Notes under the pieces: model-generated
Told to the model about the DNA's origin: nothing
Databases searched by the model: none
Seen by the model: the letters and a program-made list of their open reading frames with translations, nothing else
From: an uncultured Collinsella sp.
Lineage (GTDB): Bacteria; Actinomycetota; Coriobacteriia; Coriobacteriales; Coriobacteriaceae
Length of the DNA: 64,000 nucleotides
Direction: 5' to 3'
Assembly (NCBI GenBank): GCA_900757185.1
Contig: CAAEMX010000001.1
Location: forward strand, 8,937 to 72,936
Shown here: positions 23,942 through 31,874 of the stretch, piece by piece
Layout of the letters: every line of letters begins with the position of its first letter
How positions within the stretch are numbered: position 1 is the stretch's first letter
Translations under genes and position numbers: made by a program

Positions 23942-24925
23942 CTAGTTTCCCTGTGCACCCAAAATGCCGTTTTGTAGGGCGTTCCAGGCATCTGTCGCCA
24001 TGTCTCCCAAGTTCTGCGCGGTATCGCCCAGGTTTTGTGTCGTATCGCCCAGCTCTTGCGCCTTGTCTCCCAATTCCTGCGCCTTGTTGCTCAGGTCCTC
24101 CAGCATGTTGGAGCTCGAGCTGTCGGTGCCGCTTTGGCCGTCGGACGAGTTGCCCGAGCTGTTCTTGTGCGTAAGTTGAATTTCGAGGTTACCGTTGTCG
24201 TTATAGTAGGCAGAAGTAACAACCCAGTTGGCATCGACGACGGGCGTTGAGCCATCATCAGTCAGGACCACGGCATTCGAAAGATCGGCGCCGCGCGACT
24301 TGAGGAGCTTCTTGGCGTTGGACCAGTACTGCCCCGGGATATCGCCCAGCTCTACTGCACCAGCCTGGGCGACCTCTGTCTGCTCGGCCGTCGTGCTGGT
24401 TGTAGCACCTCGCTTGTTGAGCATGCCCGACACGATGGCAAACACAACCGAGAGCGCAAAGAAGATCGCCAGCACAATAAGGATCTTCTTGATCACACTC
24501 GACGAACGCGACGGCGCCTTTTCCTCGTCCTCACCATACTGCGGAATCGATTTGGGATACTCGCGATAAGGCTGGCGCGCATACGGATCGCGCGACTCAT
24601 AACGAGGCTGGGCCTGTGCCGTGCGCGGCATATACGTCGTCTGCTGAGGCTGCGGAATGGGATTTTCCGGCAGGTTGTTATAAGTGCCTGCCGCCGCATT
24701 GTCATACGGGTCCGGCGTCGCATTGCCATACGGGTCCTGCGGTGCATAACCAAACGGATCCCGCGGTGTATCGCCATAGCCCATAACTCGTGTGGGTTCG
24801 GCGGACGCCTGCGTCGCATCGGGGGCAGCATTGCCGGGGTTCGACACAATGCGGGTCGCATCGGCGCTGCCGCCAGCCTGTGCGGAGCCATATCCGCCCA
24901 TCACGGTCGTCTTGTCCTGGTCCAT
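23942..24925 (-). CDS. Single-pass membrane protein with phosphothreonine-like motifs and coiled repeats
   Basis: A 327-residue protein: a long Gln/Pro/Tyr-rich cytoplasmic half with three Thr motifs (TTVMG at 6-10, ATRIV at 23-27, PTRVM at 44-48), one membrane helix (about 146-168), an outer globular part (about 190-265; GDIPGQYWSNAKKLLKSRGA resembles a PASTA-like strand-helix unit) and a C-terminal heptad-like repeat (LGDKAQELGDTTQNLGD). TTVMG- and TRVM-like sites are typical targets of PknB-type kinases that recruit FHA proteins in actinobacteria, so signalling or cell-wall sensing is possible. AAAGGAAA precedes ATG 24925. It is tail-to-tail with the CDF gene. No family assigned. Confidence 0.7.
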   Translation of the reverse strand: MDQDKTTVMGGYGSAQAGGSADATRIVSNPGNAAPDATQASAEPTRVMGYGDTPRDPFGYAPQDPYGNATPDPYDNAAAGTYNNLPENPIPQPQQTTYMPRTAQAQPRYESRDPYARQPYREYPKSIPQYGEDEEKAPSRSSSVIKKILIVLAIFFALSVVFAIVSGMLNKRGATTSTTAEQTEVAQAGAVELGDIPGQYWSNAKKLLKSRGADLSNAVVLTDDGSTPVVDANWVVTSAYYNDNGNLEIQLTHKNSSGNSSDGQSGTDSSSSNMLEDLSNKAQELGDKAQELGDTTQNLGDTAQNLGDMATDAWNALQNGILGAQGN

Positions 24926-25039
24926 GCAACGTTTCCTTTCCGTCGCCTGCAAGCATCAAGTTATCCATGCATTCTACCCGCGCAAAAGCCTATGATGGGC
25001 AAAGCCATCGGTATCTACAAGACAAGTGCGGCTAGAACC

Positions 25040-25073
25040 AAAAGCCCCGCCGGGCCTTGGTGGGCGCGGCGGG
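25040..25073 (-). terminator. Terminator after fhs
   Basis: On the minus strand CCCGCCG-GCCC pairs with GGCC-CGGCGGGG and runs into CTTTTGG. The remaining 24926-25100 shows no gene. Confidence 0.75.
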
Positions 25074-25100
25074 ACGGGTAAGCGGCTATAGGCAGTGGGC

Positions 25101-26768
25101 TTAGAACAGGCCGGTGATGTTGCCGTCGTTGTCGACGTCGATGTTCTCGGCCGCGGGAACCTTGGGCAGGCCCGGCATGGTCAGAACGCTGCCGGTCAGC
25201 GCAACCACGAAGTGGGCACCGGCGGAAACCTTGAGCTCGCGCACGGTGATGCGGAAGCCCTCGGGAGCACCCAGGGCCTTGGCGTTGTCGCTAAAGCTGT
25301 ACTGGGTCTTGGCGACGCACACCGGTAGGTTACCAAAGCCGTTCTCGCGCAGCTCGGCGAGCTGACGCTTGGCCGCCGGGGTAAAGTCGACGCCATCGGC
25401 GCGGTAGACCTTGGTCGCAACGGCCTCGAGGGCATCGGCAACATCGGCACCGTCCTCGTAGGCAAACTTGAGCTCGCTCGGCTGGTCAATCAGGCGCATG
25501 ACCTCGTCGGCCAGGTCGAGCGCGCCCTCGCCGCCCTTGGCCCAAACCTCGGACAGTTTAACGTTAACGCCGAGCTTCTGGCACTCGGACTCGATGAGCT
25601 CGAGCTCGGCCTCGGTGTCCGTCGGGAAGCGGTTGATGGCGACCACACAGGGCAGACCGTAGACATTCTGGATGTTGTCGACGTGACGCAGCAGGTTGGG
25701 CATGCCGGCCTTGAGCGCCTCGAGGTTCTCCTCGTTAAGATCGGCCTTGGCAACACCGCCGTTGTACTTAAGGGCACGAGCGGTCGCGACAATCACGACG
25801 GCGCTGGGACGAACGCCCGTCATGCGACACTTGATGTCGAGGAACTTCTCGGCACCCAGATCGGCGCCAAAGCCCGCCTCGGTAATCGCGACGTCACCAA
25901 AACGCATGGCCATGCGGGTGGCCATGATGGAGTTGCAGCCGTGGGCGATGTTGGCGAAGGGACCGCCGTGGACAAACGCGGGCGTACCCTCGAGCGTCTG
26001 CACCAGGTTGGGCTTGAGCGCGTCCTTAAGCAGCGCGGCCATGGCGCCCTGAGCCTTGAGGTCGCGGGCGCGGACGGGCTCGCCGGTAAAGCTGTAGCCG
26101 ACGACGATCTCGCCCAGGCGCTCCTTGAGGTCGTTGATGCTCGTGGACAGGCACAAGATCGCCATGACCTCGGAGGCAACAGTGATGTCGAAGCCATCCT
26201 CGCGCGGCACGCCCTGGGCCTTGCCGCCAATGCCGTCAATAACGTGGCGCAGCTGGCGGTCATTCATGTCGACGACGCGCTTCCAGGTGATGCGCTTAAC
26301 ATCGATGCCGAGCTGGTTGCCCTGCTGAATATGGTTGTCGAGCATGGCAGCCAGCAGGTTATTGGCGGCACCGATAGCATGGAAGTCACCGGTAAAGTGC
26401 AGGTTGATGTCTTCCATGGGGATGACCTGAGCCCAACCGCCACCGGCGGCACCGCCCTTTACGCCAAACACGGGACCAAGCGAAGGCTCACGCAGGGCCA
26501 CGGCGCTCTTGACGCCGCGACGGCGCAGGCCATCGGCCAGGCCGATGGTCGTGGTGGTCTTGCCCTCTCCTGCGGGCGTGGGATTGATAGCGGTCACGAG
26601 GACAAGCTTGGCCTGGTGATCAGTTGGCTCGTTGAGCAGGGTGTAGTCGACCTTAGCCTTGTCGAAGCCGTACGGAATCAGATGCTTAACGTCGACGCCG
26701 GCGTTCTTGGCCACCTCGGTAATAGGCAGCGGCGTGACAGAACGTGCGATTTCGATGTCAGTAGGCAT
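25101..26768 (-). CDS. fhs: Formate--tetrahydrofolate ligase
   Basis: A 555-residue enzyme (family length about 556) that makes 10-formyl-THF from formate, THF and ATP. Seen: TAINPTPAGEGKTTTTIGLADGL (P-loop, about 60-80), GPVFGVKGGAAGGG and FTGDFHAI in the active site, GGPFANIAHGCNS, and the C-terminal MPGLPKVPAAE. The ATG at 26768 has AAAGGACC upstream. With folD and the FchA-like gene it covers the formate-to-methylene-THF steps of folate one-carbon metabolism; no other Wood-Ljungdahl gene is in the window, so acetogenesis should not be assumed. It is a single gene with its own terminator. Confidence 0.97.
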   Translation of the reverse strand: MPTDIEIARSVTPLPITEVAKNAGVDVKHLIPYGFDKAKVDYTLLNEPTDHQAKLVLVTAINPTPAGEGKTTTTIGLADGLRRRGVKSAVALREPSLGPVFGVKGGAAGGGWAQVIPMEDINLHFTGDFHAIGAANNLLAAMLDNHIQQGNQLGIDVKRITWKRVVDMNDRQLRHVIDGIGGKAQGVPREDGFDITVASEVMAILCLSTSINDLKERLGEIVVGYSFTGEPVRARDLKAQGAMAALLKDALKPNLVQTLEGTPAFVHGGPFANIAHGCNSIMATRMAMRFGDVAITEAGFGADLGAEKFLDIKCRMTGVRPSAVVIVATARALKYNGGVAKADLNEENLEALKAGMPNLLRHVDNIQNVYGLPCVVAINRFPTDTEAELELIESECQKLGVNVKLSEVWAKGGEGALDLADEVMRLIDQPSELKFAYEDGADVADALEAVATKVYRADGVDFTPAAKRQLAELRENGFGNLPVCVAKTQYSFSDNAKALGAPEGFRITVRELKVSAGAHFVVALTGSVLTMPGLPKVPAAENIDVDNDGNITGLF

Positions 26769-26912
26769 GGGCGGTCCTTTCGTTACCGAATGAGAAAAAG
26801 ACCAATCCAGCATAGCACGCGCGCGCAATAGTAAAGCACCCGTAACCGACAAACGGCGATATGTTTACCCAATGTCCAGCGATAGCCTAACAGCCCGCCA
26901 AAACAAAGCGCC

Positions 26913-27980
26913 CTAAACGGTAGGTTCAATCCCCAAGTGTTCAAAGGTGCGCAAGGTTGCCTGACGGCCCTGGGGCGTGCGGATCATCAAGCCGCACTGC
27001 AGCAGATAAGGCTCATAGACATCCTCGAGCGTTCCCGGGTCCTCGCCCACCGCGCTGGCAAGCGTCGTCAGGCCCACGGCACGTCCGGAGAACGTCTTGG
27101 CAAGCGTCTCCAAGATGCGGATATCCATCCAGTCCAGACCAAGCTCATCGATCTCAAAGAACTCGAGCGCCTGACGGCAGATATCGAGCTCGATGGGACC
27201 GTTACCGCGCACTTGCGCATAGTCGCGCACGCGTTTGAGCAGACGGTTGGCGAGACGCGGCGTACCACGCGAGCGTGAGCCGATCTCGAGCGCGCTGGGA
27301 TGGTCGATCGTCACGCCCAGGATGGTTGCCGAGCGCGTCACGATCTGGGCGAGCTCCTCGACGGTGTAGTAATCCAAGCGATACGAGATGCCAAAGCGAT
27401 CGCGTAGCGGGCCCGTGAGCATGCCCGAACGGGTCGTGGCCGCCACCAGCGTAAACTTGGGAATATCCAAGCGAATCGAGCGCGCCGCCGGACCCTTACC
27501 GATCACGATATCGAGCGCAAAGTCCTCCATCGCGGGATACAGAACTTCCTCAACCGAACGGTTCAGGCGGTGAATCTCGTCGATAAACAGTACGTCACCC
27601 GGCTGCAAGTTAGTCAGGATGGCCGCGAGGTCACCGGTGCGCGCGATGGCCGGGCCGCTCGTCGTCTTGATCTGAGCGCCCAGCTCGTTGGCGATAACCG
27701 TGGCCAGCGTAGTCTTGCCCAGACCCGGAGGGCCCGAGAAGATCACGTGGTCGAGCGTCTCGCCGCGGCTCTGCGCGGCCTCGATCAGCACGCGCAGGCT
27801 CTGCTTGATATGCTCCTGGCCGCAGTAGTCATCCAGGCGCTGGGGGCGCAAGGTACGGTCGACATCGAGGTCCTCGGGCGTCAGCTCCGAGCCCACCATG
27901 CGCTCGCCATGCGCCATGGATGCCGCCGGCGAGTTGCCGGGCGTCGCCCACAGGTCCTGAGAGTCATCGGCTTCCCACAT
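26913..27980 (-). CDS. ruvB: Holliday junction branch-migration ATPase RuvB
   Basis: A 355-residue AAA+ motor that drives branch migration with RuvA. Walker A GPPGLGKTT and Walker B LFIDEIHRL are intact, as are the arginine-finger region GPLRDRFG and the C-terminal winged-helix GRQATLRTFEHLG. About 45 residues precede the usual core start, slightly longer than in E. coli (336). ATG 27980 overlaps the ruvA stop as TGATG, implying translational coupling; a GTG one codon upstream is also possible. Confidence 0.97.
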   Translation of the reverse strand: MWEADDSQDLWATPGNSPAASMAHGERMVGSELTPEDLDVDRTLRPQRLDDYCGQEHIKQSLRVLIEAAQSRGETLDHVIFSGPPGLGKTTLATVIANELGAQIKTTSGPAIARTGDLAAILTNLQPGDVLFIDEIHRLNRSVEEVLYPAMEDFALDIVIGKGPAARSIRLDIPKFTLVAATTRSGMLTGPLRDRFGISYRLDYYTVEELAQIVTRSATILGVTIDHPSALEIGSRSRGTPRLANRLLKRVRDYAQVRGNGPIELDICRQALEFFEIDELGLDWMDIRILETLAKTFSGRAVGLTTLASAVGEDPGTLEDVYEPYLLQCGLMIRTPQGRQATLRTFEHLGIEPTV

Positions 27981-28600
27981 CACGCATCCATTCCAAGTCG
28001 CTTAAGCGCCGCGCCGAGCAGATCCTCGACACGCATATTCTGCCCATCATACCCGCTCAGGGCAACATCGGTCTCCTGCGGGCTAAAGCCCATGGAAAGG
28101 AGCGCCGCACGGGCGTCATCGATGGCCGAGGGAGCGGCAGCGGGCACGGGCATCGAAACCTGACCGGGAATCACATCGACCGGCACAAAGCCCTTGTCCT
28201 TGGCAAAGGTGCTCTTGAGCTCCAGGATCAGACGCTGCGCGGTCTTTTTGCCTACACCGGGAACCTTGGCCATGCCCTTGTCGTCCTCGGCCATCACCAG
28301 GGAATACAGTTGGCCCACGGTATAGGTGGAGAGCACGGCGAGCGCCAGGCGCGGACCGACACCCGAGACGGACACGAGCCGATCAAACATCGTGCGCTCG
28401 TCCTTGGAGGCAAAGCCAAAGAGCGTCATGGCGTCCTCGCGCACCTGCATACGGGTATAGAGGCGCACCTCGCCGCCGGACGTAGGCAGCGTGGCGGCAG
28501 TGCTGCCCGAAATACCGAGCTCAAAGCCCACGCCCGACACATCGACGACGGCCGAGCTCATCGTGGCCTCGACAAGCGTTCCATGGAGCTGGGAAATCAT
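27980..28600 (-). CDS. ruvA: Holliday junction DNA-binding protein RuvA
   Basis: A 206-residue junction-binding tetramer subunit. Domains in order: OB fold (MISQLHGTLVEAT to LYTRMQVREDAMTLFGF), paired helix-hairpin-helix motifs (VSGVGPRLALAVLS and VPGVGKKTAQRLILELK, about 75-130), a flexible Pro/Ala linker, and the RuvB-binding domain III (AIDDARAALLSMGFSPQE to the end). It overlaps both neighbours by one base (TGATG), which keeps ruvC-ruvA-ruvB in one coupled operon. Confidence 0.97.
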   Translation of the reverse strand: MISQLHGTLVEATMSSAVVDVSGVGFELGISGSTAATLPTSGGEVRLYTRMQVREDAMTLFGFASKDERTMFDRLVSVSGVGPRLALAVLSTYTVGQLYSLVMAEDDKGMAKVPGVGKKTAQRLILELKSTFAKDKGFVPVDVIPGQVSMPVPAAAPSAIDDARAALLSMGFSPQETDVALSGYDGQNMRVEDLLGAALKRLGMDA

Positions 28601-29121
28601 CAGTATCCGGTTCCTCTCTGTTGATAGAACTCGCCGCCGGTAAGCGCCCGGGTGCGGCTGAGGTTAACGTGGCAGATGGCGCAGGCCAGGGCATCGGCGG
28701 CATGGTCGGGATGCGGGTCGTGATCGAGCTGTGTGAGCGTACGCACCATGTAGGCGACCTGCCGCTTATCTGCGGCACCGGTGCCTACTACAGCCTGCTT
28801 GATCTGCATAGGCGTGTATTCGCCAATCTCGAGCGCGCACTCCGAAAGCGCCACGAGCGCAGCACCGCGGGCATGCGCCGTAGGGATGGCCGAGCGGACG
28901 TTGGCGCCAAAGTAGATACTCTCGATAGCAGCGGTATCGGGTTGATAACGCTCCACGACACCCTTGAGGTCGCGGGCGATATGCGACAGGCGCACCGCGA
29001 GCGGGCTGCCCGCGCTGGTCTCGATACAACCGTAGGCGCGACAGCGAACCTCGCCGCGCCGCTCCTCGATAATCCCCCAACCCGTATGGGCCAAACCAGG
29101 GTCGATACCCAAAATGACCAA
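28600..29121 (-). CDS. ruvC: Holliday junction resolvase RuvC
   Basis: A 173-residue endonuclease that cuts Holliday junctions symmetrically. The RNase-H-like acidic residues are seen at GIDPGLAHTGWG (Asp near 7), AIESIYFG (Glu near 69), and the C-terminal DPHPDHADALA (Asp pair near 140). I chose TTG 29121, which has GGGGAGG five bases ahead and gives exactly the usual length; a TTG at 29142 would extend it by seven residues. Its stop overlaps the ruvA start. Confidence 0.95.
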   Translation of the reverse strand: MVILGIDPGLAHTGWGIIEERRGEVRCRAYGCIETSAGSPLAVRLSHIARDLKGVVERYQPDTAAIESIYFGANVRSAIPTAHARGAALVALSECALEIGEYTPMQIKQAVVGTGAADKRQVAYMVRTLTQLDHDPHPDHAADALACAICHVNLSRTRALTGGEFYQQRGTGY

Positions 29122-29258
29122 GCCAACCTCCCCTCGCCACAAGCACGGCGCGAGACAAGACCCCGCGCACTATTCACGAACGTCTGTTCTAGAATAACAC
29201 AACGGGGCCGTGATGCTTAGTTGAAGTATCGGGGTTGGGAGTGAATCCCATCCCATAG

Positions 29259-31244
29259 TTAGTTTTGGCTGAAGAACGGAAACTGCCTCGGATCAACCGG
29301 CGGTTGCGGCATCGGCGTGCCTTGGGGCCCACCCTGCGGTCCGCCCTGGCCGCCCATCATCTTTTCGATGGCGTCCTGGACCTCGCCCTCAAACTTTTTC
29401 ATGCCCTCATGCAGGCGACGCTGGCCATCCTCGGAGCGCAGCTCCTCCATCTGCTCGGGCGAAATACCCAACAGGTCACCCAGTATGCCCATCATCTCGC
29501 CACGCATGCGCTCGCTTGTATCCTCGTCGGCAAAGCGGTTCACCTCGGCGCGCGCCAGCGCATCGACCGTCATGCGTTCCTTGCCGCTCAGCCCCAAGTC
29601 GGACCATGCAAGCATGTACGGCCAGGCGCGCTCGACAAACGAACGGGCCGAGACAATCGGCGCCGTCGGCAGCATGCGGCGGGCGGCCTCGCCCTGACGC
29701 ACGAGCATCAGCAGCAGCGAGCAAGCCTCGGGCTTGCCGGCGGCCATGGGGATGTCGTCGAAGGGTCGGTTGCGGTCCACGTGCGACTCAAGTGTGCCAT
29801 CGACCTCGCCCGGCTCGAGCCCACCGAGCAGCTGCGCCGCGCGATCGAGCATGTCGACCGGACCGTCGAGCGTCGAGAGCGCCCGCGCCAGCACGCGCTC
29901 CATGCAATCTTCCACCGCGTTGAGCGTCACGAGCTCCTGCGGCACCACGGCAGACGTGCGGTTGCGCACGCGCGCCACAAACTCGAGGGTCGATAGATAC
30001 ACATCGCCAAAGGGCGCGTAATCGCCCTGGTAGCCACCGCAAAGCGCCGGTGCCGCCAACGCATACTCGGTCTTGGAAAGTGGGCTCAGAGCCATCGCGC
30101 CCAGCTCGAGCGCTGTGTCCTCCAACATGAGGCCCAGTGTGCGCGAACGCAGGCGCTCGGCATCGCCCGCCGACACATCGCGGTCAAGTACGCGCGCCGC
30201 ATCCGGCGCATCGCGCTCAACCGTGCGAATATGCAGGCGCTCGGCAATCGCGCGAACGGCGGCGCAGCGGGTGGCCTCGGCCTCCTCCTGCGCCGGCGTA
30301 AAGATGCGGTTGCGGTCCAACACCAGGCCGATCACATTGCGCGAGCCCAATGCATCGACAGCCAGCGCCGCAAGCAAAGACGACGGCAGATCGCCCTCGA
30401 GCGCCACCACGGCACGCGACGTACCATGGGCACGGGCGTTATCGCGCACAGCGAGCACCAGCGCCTGCCACAACCACTCCTCGGAACGAAACTCGGGCAG
30501 CTCGTGGTCCTCCAGGGCATCGAGCATCACACCGCGCTGAATCTCCTGAACCAGCAGGCTCTCCTCAAAGCACGGCGCCTGGGCCACCACGCGCCCGCAG
30601 TCGTCGAGTACAAACGACCCGCCGGTATACACCGACTCGTCATAGGCACCGACCGGCGCCATGCAGGCAAACCATACGCTGCGCTTAGATGCGATCTTGC
30701 GATAGGCTCCGCTGCGCACGGCGGCGATCGCGGCGGTCTCGCGGTCGGTCATATCAAACGCGTTGAACTGAAAATAGGCGATGAGGTCGACGCCGGTCGG
30801 CAGCATCTCGAGCTCGCGGTCCAAGTCGAAGATCACGGCGATACGCACGCCGTCCACGTCGAAGACCGGCGGCGCCCAACGGGCATCGCCGTTCCCACCG
30901 CGCTGCAGGGCAATGCTCGAACGGGCCGGCACCACATGGCCGTCCTTGAGCATCATATAGTCGAGCAAGGGCTGGCCCTCAAACGAAACCGCCGCGGGCA
31001 CGATGCAGATCATATCGAGTTCTTGGATACGCTCGGCGACACCGGTCAGGCCTGTCAGCATGTCATGCTCAAAGTCGGCAGCGCCCACCAGGCCGCCGGG
31101 CAGGGCACCCATAAAGAGCGGAGCCGGGACGCACAGCACGCGCGCCCCGCGCTCGTGGGCCAAACGGGCCTGGTCCTCGATGCGACCGCAAATGCCCTCA
31201 ATATCACCCAGGCGCATATCGATCTGTGCAAGTGCGAGCTTCAT
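29259..31244 (-). CDS. NadE-like protein (NAD synthetase fold) with degenerate catalytic motifs
   Basis: A 661-residue protein that aligns end to end with glutamine-dependent NAD synthetase: an N-terminal nitrilase-like amidase domain (about 1-240) and an ATP-pyrophosphatase synthetase domain (about 255-600), plus a Gly/Gln/Pro tail. Yet the active sites look lost. The amidase Glu region reads VPAPLFMG (about 39-46) where FPELxLxG is expected; the Lys position near 106 is ARSS; the ICED nucleophile region reads IAVIFDLD (about 135-142), with Phe for Cys. The synthetase P-loop SGGxDSA is EGDLPSS (about 283-289). The frame is intact and well coded, so this is probably a repurposed pseudoenzyme, not a decayed gene. 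AAAGG precedes ATG 31244. Confidence 0.75.
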   Translation of the reverse strand: MKLALAQIDMRLGDIEGICGRIEDQARLAHERGARVLCVPAPLFMGALPGGLVGAADFEHDMLTGLTGVAERIQELDMICIVPAAVSFEGQPLLDYMMLKDGHVVPARSSIALQRGGNGDARWAPPVFDVDGVRIAVIFDLDRELEMLPTGVDLIAYFQFNAFDMTDRETAAIAAVRSGAYRKIASKRSVWFACMAPVGAYDESVYTGGSFVLDDCGRVVAQAPCFEESLLVQEIQRGVMLDALEDHELPEFRSEEWLWQALVLAVRDNARAHGTSRAVVALEGDLPSSLLAALAVDALGSRNVIGLVLDRNRIFTPAQEEAEATRCAAVRAIAERLHIRTVERDAPDAARVLDRDVSAGDAERLRSRTLGLMLEDTALELGAMALSPLSKTEYALAAPALCGGYQGDYAPFGDVYLSTLEFVARVRNRTSAVVPQELVTLNAVEDCMERVLARALSTLDGPVDMLDRAAQLLGGLEPGEVDGTLESHVDRNRPFDDIPMAAGKPEACSLLLMLVRQGEAARRMLPTAPIVSARSFVERAWPYMLAWSDLGLSGKERMTVDALARAEVNRFADEDTSERMRGEMMGILGDLLGISPEQMEELRSEDGQRRLHEGMKKFEGEVQDAIEKMMGGQGGPQGGPQGTPMPQPPVDPRQFPFFSQN

Positions 31245-31361
31245 GGCTAAGGCCTTTCCGTCGTAAACCATCGTTGTCGTAGTAAAAGCGCCGGCCGCAT
31301 GATGCAGTCGGCGCTCGCATGTGCATATGCTAGCTATGATACCCCGAGCGGGGACGCGCTC

Positions 31362-31724
31362 CTAGAACGTCGCGGACCACAGCCCATGCAGGTTGCAATA
31401 GGCATAGACGGTACCGGTCTTGGAGCCGCCGGCAAAAAACGTCGCGGGCTTCATGCCGGGCTCAAGGTAATGGACCTCCAGACGGCCCTCGGCCTCAAGG
31501 GCGATCCACTCGATATAGTGCTCGGGCACCATAGGGTGCTCGACCGAGCCCACGCGTGCACGGATCACGTGACCGTCGCGCTCGCTCTCAACGACCGGCA
31601 CGTGCTTCTCGTGCGCTGCGTCCTCGGTATTCGCGGTCAGCTCCGTGCAGCCGGCAGGGGTCGCAACGTCGTTGCCAAGAGCGGCAATGAGCTTGCCGTC
31701 GGGGTCCTTAAAGAATTTCGCCAT
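31362..31724 (-). CDS. Superoxide reductase (desulfoferrodoxin family) lacking centre I cysteines
   Basis: A 120-residue non-haem iron protein that reduces superoxide to peroxide without making oxygen, suited to anaerobes. Centre II ligands are all present: EKHVPV (His41), EHPM (His63), EHYIEW (His69) and CNLHGLW (Cys110, His113). The N-terminal desulforedoxin-like part keeps its outline (MAKFFKDPDGKLI) but has only one Cys (residue 26) instead of the four that bind centre I. It therefore matches the class III pattern known from Treponema. AAGGAG lies before the ATG. It stands alone between the SNF2 helicase and the NadE-like gene. Confidence 0.9.
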   Translation of the reverse strand: MAKFFKDPDGKLIAALGNDVATPAGCTELTANTEDAAHEKHVPVVESERDGHVIRARVGSVEHPMVPEHYIEWIALEAEGRLEVHYLEPGMKPATFFAGGSKTGTVYAYCNLHGLWSATF

Positions 31725-31874
31725 GATGTTCTCCTTTGCTGGTGTGCCAATGTTCTTGATGGTTCTTATGCCCAAAGGCAGACAAACCATCCACGGCATT
31801 GCAAATGAACACATAACGGGCGGGAACGATGGGACAGCGTGTGCCATCCGCCCTGACGGCCCCACCCGAGCGGG

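Noticed and set aside
25683..26831. Long plus-strand frame opposite fhs
   Set aside because: fhs is highly conserved on the minus strand; the opposite frame has His/Gly/Ala-rich content and no ribosome site.
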